Part shown: positions 1 to 6,833 of the stretch, in pieces
Position numbering within the stretch: the stretch's first letter is position 1
Layout of the letters: each line of letters begins with the position of its first letter
Source of the DNA: Saprospiraceae bacterium UBA2365
GTDB taxonomy: Bacteria > Bacteroidota > Bacteroidia > Chitinophagales > Saprospiraceae
DNA: 9,397 bases
Direction: 5' to 3'
Assembly (NCBI GenBank): GCA_002344345.1
Contig: DDTL01000160.1
Span: forward strand, 1 to 9,397
Notes under the pieces: model-generated
The model's database searches: none
Seen by the model: the letters and a program-made list of their open reading frames with translations, nothing else
What the model was told of the DNA's origin: nothing
Program-made: the position numbers and the translations under genes

Positions 1-226
1 CGCTCCTGATGCAACTTTCACCATCGATCTTCCTGAAAGCATCACACTTGAATCAGATAGTGACAAAATGCAAGTCAATGATTTCGTTTCTAACCTCGGA
101 GATAATTCAACGCTGAGCAATGAGGGAACGGCTAACCTGAAAGTTGGCGCAACCCTGATCGTAGAAGCCAACCAAACTCCTGGTTTGTACGAAGGTACAT
201 TCGATGTGACGGTAGCTTACAACTAA
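1..226 (+). CDS. DUF4402-like secreted protein, 3' end (partial)
   Basis: The open frame enters from the left edge (first full codon at base 2) and stops with TAA at 224-226, giving the last 74 residues. The sequence reads as beta-strand-rich: APDATFTIDLPESITL, then MQVNDFVSNLGDNSTLSNEGTA, then LKVGATLIVEAN and a closing GLYEGTFDVTVAYN. The order 'thin IxLP strand, NF-x-S-x-P/L core, L-x-VGATL-x-V-x-AN, G-x-Y-x-G-x-F-x-V-T-V-x-YN' is the signature I know from the C-terminal half of DUF4402 proteins, which are exported, pilin/adhesin-like proteins of unknown function common in Bacteroidota and Proteobacteria. The signal peptide and N-terminal half lie outside the window, so secretion is inferred from the family. 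The gene ends at a terminator 21 bases downstream and is not transcriptionally linked to anything to the right. Confidence 0.8.
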   Translation, partial: APDATFTIDLPESITLESDSDKMQVNDFVSNLGDNSTLSNEGTANLKVGATLIVEANQTPGLYEGTFDVTVAYN

Positions 227-247
227 TCATAAGATATCCGTTTTCAC

Positions 248-283
248 AAAAAGAGATTGCATCTGAGGGTGCGATCTCTTTTT
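248..283 (+). terminator. Intrinsic terminator of the DUF4402-like gene
   Basis: A 14-bp stem pairs 248-261 (AAAAAGAGATTGCA) with 270-283 (TGCGATCTCTTTTT), with a single G·T pair and an 8-base loop (262-269). The 3' arm ends in a T-run. It begins 21 bases after the stop codon at 224-226, the expected place for Rho-independent termination. The A-run on the 5' arm means it could also work on the minus strand, but no minus-strand gene reads into it. Confidence 0.85.
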
Positions 284-585
284 GTTTTGGGGAAGTCCTG
301 AATAAAACTGAGTTCTTTAATCAACCTGTACAATTAACCCTTACTTTCCTTCAAAAAAAAAATTTCCGGTTTATTTCAGCCAAAAAAAACCAATCTTTTT
401 TTTTGACATATCTCCCTGAAAATTCATCAATTTTTTATCAGTTGAGATCCCTATTGCAACCAATACTATTACTTCGTAAATTCCTTTTTTGGCAACTTAA
501 AGATACAAATCCTTAAATTGCTGTACCATTTTTAATTAAATCAAATAATTAATGATGGCGCATGAGTCATGGATCAAAACAATTT
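284..585. other. AT-rich intergenic stretch with no recognisable gene
   Basis: No credible coding frame is seen on either strand. The stretch has several homopolymer tracts (A-run about 352-361, A-run 382-389, T-run about 395-404). Nothing downstream within reach is coding, so any promoter here would have no gene to serve. Confidence 0.6.
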
Positions 586-777
586 TTAACAAAATGTGTT
601 GTTATTTAGGTGGTTAGATAATTAGTCTGTTAGCCTGTTAGTTTCCTTGGATTGAGCGAGTACATAGAGCAAAAGACACCTGATTTATCTGGAAACAGAG
701 GTTTTAAACCTTTGTAAAATCATATGCTAACAAACTTAAGGCTAACAGACTTTTGTGCTAAATAATTAACAAAATGT
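586..777. repeat. Palindromic MITE-like insert with 12-bp flanking direct repeats
   Basis: TTAACAAAATGT occurs at 586-597 and again at 766-777. Between the two copies lie inverted arms: TTATTTAG 602-609 with CTAAATAA 758-765 (the latter abutting the right direct repeat), and a perfect 13-bp pair AGTCTGTTAGCCT 624-636 with AGGCTAACAGACT 739-751, continued inward by GTTAG 637-641 with CTAAC 727-731. A smaller off-centre palindrome lies at 696-714 (CAGAGGTTT / AAACCTTTG, one mismatch). The left arm also reads as an 8-base tandem motif, TTAGTCTG then TTAGCCTG then TTAG (622-641). There is no ORF inside. Direct repeats flanking inverted arms are what a small non-autonomous insertion leaves; the 4-base gap on the left side and the unequal arm spacing are against a clean case. 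Confidence 0.45.
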
Positions 778-864
778 AATACAAAAAAGTAAAAGTTCAA
801 ATTAACATAATCGGTAGAAAGTGATGAATTTATCTTACTTTTGACTCAAATGAAAGGATATGGA

Positions 865-1161
865 TTTTAAGTCTGCAATGAAAAGTCCAATTTGTTGATT
901 TTCAATCATTTTTTACCCCAACCTACTGACGTCGCAGAACAACACCATCCTAAATAGAAACGATTGATAACCAAAAAATTATAAGTCCCCTTTTAGGCCT
1001 GTGCTGACTGTAAACGTCAGTGCCTGTGCTGACTGTAAACTTCAGTGCCTGTACTGACTGTAAACTTCAGTGCCTGTACTGACTGAAAATATCATTACCT
1101 GTACTGACTGAAAACGTCAGTGGGGACTTAGGGTGCAAAGACTTTTCGGAGAAAACTCAAT
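865..1161 (+). repeat. Dispersed structured repeat, copy 1 (long form)
   Basis: Bases 880-990 align with 6934-7043 with one gap and roughly four-fifths identity (hand alignment). After the loop, 1122-1161 aligns with 7050-7088. The parts are: an outer pair GAAAAGTC 880-887 with GACTTTTC 1140-1147; hairpin A with arms about 895-910 (TTGATTTTCAATCATT) and 960-975 (AACGATTGATAACCAA), imperfect with three mismatches; and hairpin B with perfect 9-bp arms TAAGTCCCC 982-990 and GGGGACTTA 1122-1130. In this copy the apex of hairpin B is 131 bases long and holds a tandem array, against 6 bases in copy 2. It lies between the DUF4402-like gene and ettA. It could be a MITE or REP-like element, or a structured RNA; the sequence alone does not decide. 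Confidence 0.75.
997..1121 (+). repeat. Tandem array of five 25-bp hairpin units
   Basis: Five units of exactly 25 bp abut without spacers: 997-1021, 1022-1046, 1047-1071, 1072-1096 and 1097-1121. Each begins GCCTGT or ACCTGT and continues [G/A]CTGACTG[T/A]AAA, closing with a variable CGTCAGT-type end. Units 1 and 5 carry a CTGAC / GTCAG inverted pair around a 7-base loop (unit 5: ACTGAC with GTCAGT, 6 bp). Units 2 and 3 keep about 5 bp (CTGA with TCAG in unit 2, ACTGA with TCAGT in unit 3). Unit 4, ending ATATCATT, has lost most of its pairing. The units drift in order: GTGCTGAC in 1-2, GTACTGAC in 3-5, and GTAAA in 1-3 becoming GAAAA in 4-5. The array fills the loop of hairpin B of the enclosing repeat. 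Confidence 0.9.
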
Positions 1162-1171
1162 ATTTGCCAAT

Positions 1172-1192
1172 AAATCAGCTATGGGCTGATTT
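1172..1192. repeat. Small perfect hairpin upstream of the ettA promoter
   Basis: AAATCAGC (1172-1179) pairs with GCTGATTT (1185-1192) over a 5-base loop. Only three T's close the 3' arm before GCGGG, so it would be a poor terminator. It lies between the structured repeat and the ettA promoter box, so it could separate transcription of the repeat from ettA, but this is inference. Confidence 0.4.
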
Positions 1193-1278
1193 TGCGGGTA
1201 GATCCAAACATAATGACCTTACGGAGGATTTTTTTTACCTGAATGAATCCAGGATAGTCCATATATCGGCATGAACAT

Positions 1279-1286
1279 TATCTTTG
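1279..1286 (+). promoter_or_regulatory. Bacteroidota-type promoter -7 box for ettA
   Basis: TATCTTTG matches the Bacteroidota sigma-factor -7 consensus TAnnTTTG exactly, 18 bases before the ATG at 1305. No convincing -33 TTG lies at the usual 19-21-base spacing. Transcription would begin about 1292-1294, giving a leader of only about a dozen A/T-rich bases without a Shine-Dalgarno sequence, which is common in this phylum. Confidence 0.55.
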
Positions 1287-1304
1287 CGGCAAAATTATAT
1301 TAAT

Positions 1305-2975
1305 ATGGCTGACAATAAAATCATTTTTTCAATGGAGGGTGTTTCAAAAATCTATCCTCCTCAAAAAACAGTATTGAAGAATATTTGGCTATCTTTTTTT
1401 TACGGTGCCAAGATTGGAGTATTGGGTCTTAATGGTTCGGGGAAATCTTCATTATTGAAAATTATTGCCGGAATTGATCCCAATTATGACGGGAAGATCA
1501 CTTTTGACAAAGAATACAAGATTGGCCTGCTGGATCAGGAACCACAGTTGGATGAGTCTAAAACTGTCCGGGAAATTGTTGAAGAAGGATTGAAACATAT
1601 AGTGGATATAGTGAAGGCATATGAAGATGTAAATCTGAAACTGGCGGAACCTATGGATGATGATGAAATGATGAAAATCATTGAATTACAGGGAACACTG
1701 CTTGAGCAAATGGATCATTTTGATGCCTGGAATCTGGATCATAAGCTGGAAACAGCCATGGAATCGCTTCGCTGTCCTGTTGGAGAAACACCGATCAATA
1801 TATGTTCAGGCGGTGAAAAACGCAGGGTTGCTCTTTGTCGCTTATTGCTTAGCCAGCCTGATATTTTGTTGCTCGACGAACCGACAAACCATCTGGATGC
1901 TGAAAGTGTGGAATGGCTGGAGCAATACCTGAAGAAATTTCCGGGAACTGTCATCGCTGTCACTCACGATCGTTATTTCCTGGACAATGTAGCAGGCTGG
2001 ATACTTGAACTGGACAGAGGCGAAGGAATACCCTGGAAAGGAAATTACAGTTCCTGGCTGGAGCAAAAATCCAACAGACTGGCTATGGAAGAAAAAACTG
2101 AATCAAAAAGAAGGAAAACGCTTGAACGCGAACTTGAATGGGTCAGAATGGCACCAAAAGCCAGACAAGCTAAAGGGAAGGCACGATTGAATGCTTATGA
2201 TAAACTTCAGAATGAAGAGATCAGGGAAAAAGAAAACAAACTGGAATTGTTTATTCCACCCGGAGAAAGATTGGGAGATAAAGTAATAGAGATCAGTAAT
2301 GTTTCCAAAGCCTTTGGAGATCGTGTGCTCATAGACAATTTCAGCGCTTCCATCCCAAAGAATGCGATCATAGGGATCATCGGGCCAAACGGGGTGGGGA
2401 AATCCACACTTTTCAGAATGATCCTTGGACTTGAAGCCCCGGATAAAGGAACCATTGATATCGGAGAAACAGTCAAACTGAGTTATGTGGATCAGTCCCA
2501 TGAGGATCTCAAACCTGACTTGAGCGTTACAGAAGCAGTTGGCAGAGGGCTGGAACTGATTTATGTCGGCAAGACACAGGTCAATGTCAGGGCTTACCTC
2601 AGTAAATTTAATTTTACCGGGGCTGATCAGCAAAAAAAAGTTGGTGTACTTTCCGGTGGTGAACGCAACAGAGTTCATCTCGCTATGACACTGAAGGAAG
2701 GAGGTAATGTGCTCTTGTTGGATGAACCTACCAATGACATTGATGTCAATACACTCAGGGCTTTGGAAGAAGCCATCGATAGTTTTGCTGGTTGTGTCCT
2801 GGTGATCTCCCACGACAGGTGGTTTATCGACAGATTAGCAACGCACATCATTGCTTTTGAAGATGATTCACAGGTTGTCTACTTTGAAGGTAATTTCACG
2901 GATTATGAAAAAGCTAAAGTAGAGAGACTGGGTAACATTACTCCGCGAAGGCCAAGATTTAAAAGCCTTCTTTAA
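1305..2975 (+). CDS. ettA: EttA, ABC-F energy-dependent translational throttle ATPase
   Basis: EttA is a cytosolic ABC-F protein without membrane segments. It binds the ribosomal E site and gates entry into the elongation cycle according to ATP/ADP ratio. From the ATG at 1305 the product is 556 residues, against 555 for E. coli EttA. Nucleotide-binding domain 1 has Walker A GLNGSGKSS (41-49), signature CSGGEKRR (167-174), Walker B ILLLDEPTNHLD (187-198) and switch His in VTHDR (219-223). The linker (about 253-300) has the charged KARQAKGKARL stretch typical of the P-site tRNA interaction motif. Domain 2 has GPNGVGKST (360-368), LSGGERNR (449-456), VLLLDEPTNDID (469-480) and ISHDR (501-505). 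The 'IYPPQKTVLKNI' opening is characteristic of EttA rather than Uup or YheS. A TTG at 1284 would add seven residues but lies inside the promoter box, so ATG 1305 is preferred. It is monocistronic, between its own promoter and a strong terminator. Confidence 0.95.
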   Translation: MADNKIIFSMEGVSKIYPPQKTVLKNIWLSFFYGAKIGVLGLNGSGKSSLLKIIAGIDPNYDGKITFDKEYKIGLLDQEPQLDESKTVREIVEEGLKHIVDIVKAYEDVNLKLAEPMDDDEMMKIIELQGTLLEQMDHFDAWNLDHKLETAMESLRCPVGETPINICSGGEKRRVALCRLLLSQPDILLLDEPTNHLDAESVEWLEQYLKKFPGTVIAVTHDRYFLDNVAGWILELDRGEGIPWKGNYSSWLEQKSNRLAMEEKTESKRRKTLERELEWVRMAPKARQAKGKARLNAYDKLQNEEIREKENKLELFIPPGERLGDKVIEISNVSKAFGDRVLIDNFSASIPKNAIIGIIGPNGVGKSTLFRMILGLEAPDKGTIDIGETVKLSYVDQSHEDLKPDLSVTEAVGRGLELIYVGKTQVNVRAYLSKFNFTGADQQKKVGVLSGGERNRVHLAMTLKEGGNVLLLDEPTNDIDVNTLRALEEAIDSFAGCVLVISHDRWFIDRLATHIIAFEDDSQVVYFEGNFTDYEKAKVERLGNITPRRPRFKSLL

Positions 2976-2978
2976 AAT

Positions 2979-3022
2979 AAATATTAAAAAAACCGGGTTA
3001 TTGCCCGGTTTTTTTAATATTT
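2979..3022. terminator. Bidirectional terminator between ettA and the convergent T9SS gene
   Basis: A perfect 19-bp stem pairs 2979-2997 with 3004-3022 over a 6-base loop (TTATTG). Its core is CCGGG / CCCGG flanked by seven A's on one side and seven T's on the other. The symmetric A/T flanks give each strand a T-tract, so it can stop transcription of ettA (stop at 2975) and of the minus-strand gene ending at 3031. Confidence 0.9.
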
Positions 3023-3030
3023 AAACTTAC

Positions 3031-4773
3031 TTAATTGGCAAATATAAATTTAAATGTTTTATATTTTCCTTTATCCATAACCTGTACAAAATATACACCA
3101 GGTATCATTTGTCCGGGAATTAATTGATAACTAGTGCCTGCTGAACTTGCTTTAGTAAATGGAATAACCTGTCCCAATGTATTATAAATGCTGAATTGTG
3201 GGTCAGATAGCGTGTTTTCACTATCTACAATGGTCAATATGTTTTTAACAGTTGAGTATTGCATGATAATTCTTCCCAATCTTTGATCAATGGTTCCGGT
3301 TTCACAAGGAACTACTCCAAGCTCCAGTGATGTTCTACATTCCGGATACTCAACATCCTGAATTCCAAACTCAATGGCAATGTTTTCTTTACAATTGAAA
3401 GGGCCTATCAAAACCGGCAGGTTTTCATAAGCAAAAGTACCATACGTTTTGCCATTTCCTCTGATTGTGAATCCTTCACTGCCGGTATTGCTATAATCAA
3501 AGTTCATTTGGACATAAAAGATTTCCTGGTCGATAAATATGATCATGTGCTCGATATCTCCCAACTCACAATACTCCCCGAAACAATCCAGATTTTCAAA
3601 TGTGTAGCTATTGCAACATTCTGGTTGATCGTTGATACAAACCCTTAAAACGTTTTCACCATTTGGGTAAAATTGAAGCTCTTCAATAAGCAATGGAAGT
3701 GAATTCAAAGCAAATAATCCGATGTGATAGTCATTGAGATATAGGTCAAAACTTTCATTTCCTGCATTTGAATATTCGAAATCAAGCACAAATCGAATCG
3801 TTTCTACCGAAGTGCATTCAAGGTCGGAAATGGTTATGGTGCCAATATTACAGTCATCATTCGAACAGCAAATAGGTTGAAGAAGCGTAAAATCACTGCA
3901 TTCAGTATCCTCATTATCAGTGACCACAAACTCCCAGACTGTTTCACAATCTCCAGGCAAGTATCCCAGGTCAACTGTCTGGATGAACATACCATTCTCG
4001 GCGGTTTCTAGATTGGAGTAGGCGAAACTGCCATAATTGGTACCATTTCCCTGGATAGTAAACCCGTTGCCTCCAGTTTTTCTGTGTAAAAATTCTACAG
4101 AAACCGGGAAATATCCTTCCTCGTTACAAATTCCCGCAATGGCATTGACCTGATGGATGAGGCATGATTCACAAAAATTGTCCGTGAGCTCAAAATATTC
4201 AAAACAGAAAAAATCAGGAGACGAAATCAAAACTTCTTTGGGCAAAGTTGATCTGGCTACCGGTCCTATCAGAATTGGCAGATCATTCACATGGTAAAAA
4301 CCAAGGTAATTACCGACGCTGCCGATATGAAAGCTATCTTGTGCATTGATATGGTCAAAATCGATCTCAAACCATAAGCTATCTTCTGTGCAATCCACCG
4401 TTGTCCATTCTATATTAAAATATGAACATGGACATGGATTGATCATAATTTTTGAAGCACAACAATCTTCAGAACCTGAGGCACAAACCATTAATGTATC
4501 CTGTCCTGATGGATTTCCTTGAAATCCATTGATAGTCAGAGGTCTCTCGTTGAGGTTGTGTGTGCTGTGATACGCTCCGTTAACAAATACATCAAAAGAT
4601 TCACCCGGACTATCAGATATAAAGAAATTAAAAGTAAATGAATAATGGTCATTGTCTACACAATTATCGGTTTCAACCTGAAGGTTGGAGATAACACATT
4701 GTGCATTTATTTGGATTGAACTGAAAAATCCTACGAAAATCAGAAACACTAAAAATTGAAAAGGATACCGCAT
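3031..4773 (-). CDS. Secreted five-module Cys-rich protein with T9SS type A sorting domain
   Basis: The 580-residue product begins with a hydrophobic signal peptide (about 1-25) ending in QINAQ, a usual Bacteroidota export cleavage context. The mature part holds five repeats of about 85-100 residues (about 26-114, 116-201, 204-303, 308-397, 402-490). Each opens with a Cys, has the core 'F-x-x-[DN]F-x-Y-x-N-[AT]-G-x-E-[SG]F', then 'G-x-F-A-x-x-x-LP-x-LI', and closes with a Cys pair. Modules 4 and 5 show this most clearly; module 3 is the most divergent. I do not recognise the module as a named domain. The tail (about 520-580), with FSIYNTLGQVI, IPGVYFVQVMDKGK and KTFKFIFAN, is a T9SS type A sorting domain, so the product is expected outside the outer membrane, probably anchored or released there. 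Adhesion or structural binding is inferred only from architecture. It is convergent with ettA and divergent from the gene at 5082. Confidence 0.85.
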   Translation of the reverse strand: MRYPFQFLVFLIFVGFFSSIQINAQCVISNLQVETDNCVDNDHYSFTFNFFISDSPGESFDVFVNGAYHSTHNLNERPLTINGFQGNPSGQDTLMVCASGSEDCCASKIMINPCPCSYFNIEWTTVDCTEDSLWFEIDFDHINAQDSFHIGSVGNYLGFYHVNDLPILIGPVARSTLPKEVLISSPDFFCFEYFELTDNFCESCLIHQVNAIAGICNEEGYFPVSVEFLHRKTGGNGFTIQGNGTNYGSFAYSNLETAENGMFIQTVDLGYLPGDCETVWEFVVTDNEDTECSDFTLLQPICCSNDDCNIGTITISDLECTSVETIRFVLDFEYSNAGNESFDLYLNDYHIGLFALNSLPLLIEELQFYPNGENVLRVCINDQPECCNSYTFENLDCFGEYCELGDIEHMIIFIDQEIFYVQMNFDYSNTGSEGFTIRGNGKTYGTFAYENLPVLIGPFNCKENIAIEFGIQDVEYPECRTSLELGVVPCETGTIDQRLGRIIMQYSTVKNILTIVDSENTLSDPQFSIYNTLGQVIPFTKASSAGTSYQLIPGQMIPGVYFVQVMDKGKYKTFKFIFAN

Positions 4774-5081
4774 TTGTTAAAATTTTATTTATTATTGATC
4801 ATTACAACAAGAATAGAGGATGCACTTATTTTATTGTAGAATATCTTGTAAAATTTTGCTCCTGTTGAAAAACGATAAAATCTTAATTATTATTTAAAAT
4901 TTTGATCTTGGTAAAAGGAGCATTATTTCCATGTGATGCTTAATTAGAAAATATCTTATTTTGAAATAATCTGGTGTCAAAGTTAAAAACACAACGTAAA
5001 AACCTTAAAATTATTCGATTTATTTATATAATACTGTAACAGTTTTTAATTTTACAACATCGTTATAGTAAATTTCACTCA
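4774..5081. other. AT-rich divergent intergenic region between two surface-protein genes
   Basis: This 308-bp spacer carries no ORF and must hold the promoters of both flanking genes. Only one exact TAnnTTTG match is seen for the minus strand (4978-4985) and none for the plus strand. A 7-bp inverted repeat TGCTCCT 4857-4863 / AGGAGCA 4916-4922 and an 11-base palindrome ACTGTAACAGT (5033-5043) are present, with no evidence that they are regulator sites. Confidence 0.5.
4978..4985 (-). promoter_or_regulatory. Possible -7 box for the T9SS gene
   Basis: On the minus strand this reads TAACTTTG, an exact TAnnTTTG match. It would give a leader of about 200 bases to the start at 4773, long for this phylum, and no -33 element is seen. 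In DNA this AT-rich a chance match is likely. Confidence 0.25.
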
Positions 5082-6818
5082 ATGAATAAATCTATGATCA
5101 TGTTAAAATTATTCACAGTCACAAAGATGCTGATTTTCTCATTTGTGCTGCTCAGTTCAACTGAAATATTTGCCACAAAAACAGAAAGTGTTGAATTATC
5201 TACCTTAACTTTCAATTGCCCACAAGATGTAACGATAGCCTGCTGGCAGGATTATGAAAATACAGATGTGACAGGTCATCCAAAAAATATAAATGTTGGG
5301 CAATGGTACTTCAGCTATGTAGATGAGGTCAATCTTTCACCCTGCAGAGAAGGTTACGTCATCAGGACCTGGACTGGTACGAATCCAATTGGTCAATGGA
5401 CTTGTCAGCAAACCATTACAATGGTATATAATGTGTTTTTCAATGGTCAGATACAATGGCCTTCAGACTGGACTGGTAACTGTGACCAGGATATTCCTTT
5501 CGCTGAGCCACAATATAATCCCGGATTTTGCGACATGATTTCTCATACATATAATGATGATACTATTAACTTACAGGGCAATGTTTGCTATAAAATATTG
5601 CGTAATTGGAAAGTAATCGATTGTTGCAGGTATAATCCAAACTCAGGATCAAATCAGGGGCAATGGTTACATACACAGGTTTTAACGGTCATCAAACAGG
5701 AAAAGCCTGTATTTAATGAGATCAAAACCTGGGAAATAGGTGCAATGAACAACGATTGTACTGCAAGTTTTAATCTGTCCAAATCAGCCAGTGATGTGCA
5801 ATGTGGCAAAGTTTCCAAACTGAAATGGAAGGTGATGGTCGATTATTTTAGCTGTTTTGGTATAGACACAACTATCACAGGAGAAGGTGATGTGATGGAT
5901 GTTTCCCTTAAAAACATTGGGATTGGAACGCATAAAATTTACTGGGAAGTTTACGATCATTGTGGAAATGTCAGCCAATGTGAAGAAAATATTGTTGTTA
6001 CAGATAAAAAACCACCTACGCCATTTTGTTATCTGGGTGCAAGCACTGTTTTAATGCCTTCGGCAGGAATGCTGGAAGTGCATGCTAAAGAATATACTAA
6101 AGATGCTTATGATAACTGCACTCCAAAAGAGGATTTACGGTATAGCTGGAGAATTAATCCCAAAGATTCTGTTAAGGTTTTCACTTGCACTGACCTGGGG
6201 TTTCAGTTTTTACCCATATATGTGTTTGATCAGGCAGGGAACAGGGATCATTGCTTCGTGTTTTCACTGGTTGAAATGCATGGAGAATGCGAACCCTTCC
6301 AAAATCTCGTTCAGGGAAAAATATCAGAGATGGATGGATCAGCCGCCCAAAATGTAGTGTTGAAACTGGGATTGAATGCATCGTATACCTTTCCGGTTGA
6401 CACAACTGGTCTGGAAGGAAAAGGGCAGTTTCATTTTGTTGAGACAGATGCAGAGGCAGCACTTTATTTTGAACGAACTTTGCAAGGCAATAAAGGATTA
6501 TCTACTTTGGATCTTGTAGTGTTATTCAGGTATTTGCTCGGATTATACCAACCCGATTCCGATACTTTGTTCAGATGGGCTGCTGATGTCAACATGGATC
6601 AAGAAATAAATGTACAGGATCTGATCGATATGAGGAAAGTGATTTTGGGACTGGAAACCGGTCAAAATCATATGCCTTTGCCTGTTAGGATAATCATGAG
6701 AGATCCTGATCAGCCGGAAAGGTGGATTGAAACAAGTTCATTGAAGGATTTTCGAAACGGTTTCGATGTCAGGATTTTAAGCCCGGGTTCTTTGCGGAAT
6801 TTTCTGACAGCCAACTGA
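5082..6818 (+). CDS. Saprospiraceae-type HYR-like/dockerin surface protein, no sorting domain
   Basis: The 578-residue product has a signal peptide (about 1-32, ending STEIFA). Cys-rich HYR-like modules follow: one opens FNCPQDVTIACWQDYEN (44-60) and ends with a RTWTGTNPIG-x-W-T-C strand; a second (about 120-210) has CYKILRNWKVIDCC; a third (about 222-308) ends WEVYDHCGNVSQCEENIVVTD. Next comes the block KKPPTPFCYLGASTVLMPSAG...DAYDNCTP (309-348), which I associate with large Saprospiraceae exoproteins. Residues 408-465 resemble a carboxypeptidase-like regulatory fold. Residues about 469-524 form a dockerin-like pair: STLDLVVLFRYLLG, then a 12-residue calcium loop with D502, N504, D506 and D513. 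Related proteins usually continue into a T9SS sorting domain; this one stops about 54 residues after the dockerin, so it may be truncated or frameshifted. ATG 5082 is the first of several Met codons (also residues 5, 7 and 16), and the true start is uncertain within these. Function is unknown; cell-surface adhesion is inferred. Confidence 0.8.
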   Translation: MNKSMIMLKLFTVTKMLIFSFVLLSSTEIFATKTESVELSTLTFNCPQDVTIACWQDYENTDVTGHPKNINVGQWYFSYVDEVNLSPCREGYVIRTWTGTNPIGQWTCQQTITMVYNVFFNGQIQWPSDWTGNCDQDIPFAEPQYNPGFCDMISHTYNDDTINLQGNVCYKILRNWKVIDCCRYNPNSGSNQGQWLHTQVLTVIKQEKPVFNEIKTWEIGAMNNDCTASFNLSKSASDVQCGKVSKLKWKVMVDYFSCFGIDTTITGEGDVMDVSLKNIGIGTHKIYWEVYDHCGNVSQCEENIVVTDKKPPTPFCYLGASTVLMPSAGMLEVHAKEYTKDAYDNCTPKEDLRYSWRINPKDSVKVFTCTDLGFQFLPIYVFDQAGNRDHCFVFSLVEMHGECEPFQNLVQGKISEMDGSAAQNVVLKLGLNASYTFPVDTTGLEGKGQFHFVETDAEAALYFERTLQGNKGLSTLDLVVLFRYLLGLYQPDSDTLFRWAADVNMDQEINVQDLIDMRKVILGLETGQNHMPLPVRIIMRDPDQPERWIETSSLKDFRNGFDVRILSPGSLRNFLTAN

Positions 6819-6833
6819 CAGAATCATTGATAA

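Noticed and set aside
403..408. TTGACA as a -35 promoter element
   Set aside because: No matching -10 follows at normal spacing, no gene lies downstream, and Bacteroidota promoters use a different consensus.
997..1121. CRISPR array
   Set aside because: The five 25-bp units abut with no unique spacers and no cas gene is in the window; this is a simple tandem repeat.
997..1121. Integron attC sites
   Set aside because: The units are far shorter than attC sites, carry no recombination core sites of that type, and no integrase or cassettes are present.
1223..1254. Shine-Dalgarno-like GGAGG (1223-1227) with ATG at 1243
   Set aside because: The reading frame is only four codons (MNPG) before TAG, and the motif is too far from the ettA start.
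1284..1304. TTG start at 1284 for ettA
   Set aside because: The codon lies within the -7 box TATCTTTG, and the ATG at 1305 gives a product of the normal EttA length and N-terminus.
2103..2813. Long minus-strand reading frame of 236 codons opposite ettA
   Set aside because: It is antisense to a strongly conserved gene and its translation resembles no protein; it is a shadow of ettA codon use.
4690..4773. Lipoprotein signal (NAQC) for the T9SS cargo protein
   Set aside because: Gln at -1 to the Cys does not fit a lipobox; NAQ before the mature start is the usual type I signal peptidase context in this phylum, and the Cys belongs to the first repeat module.
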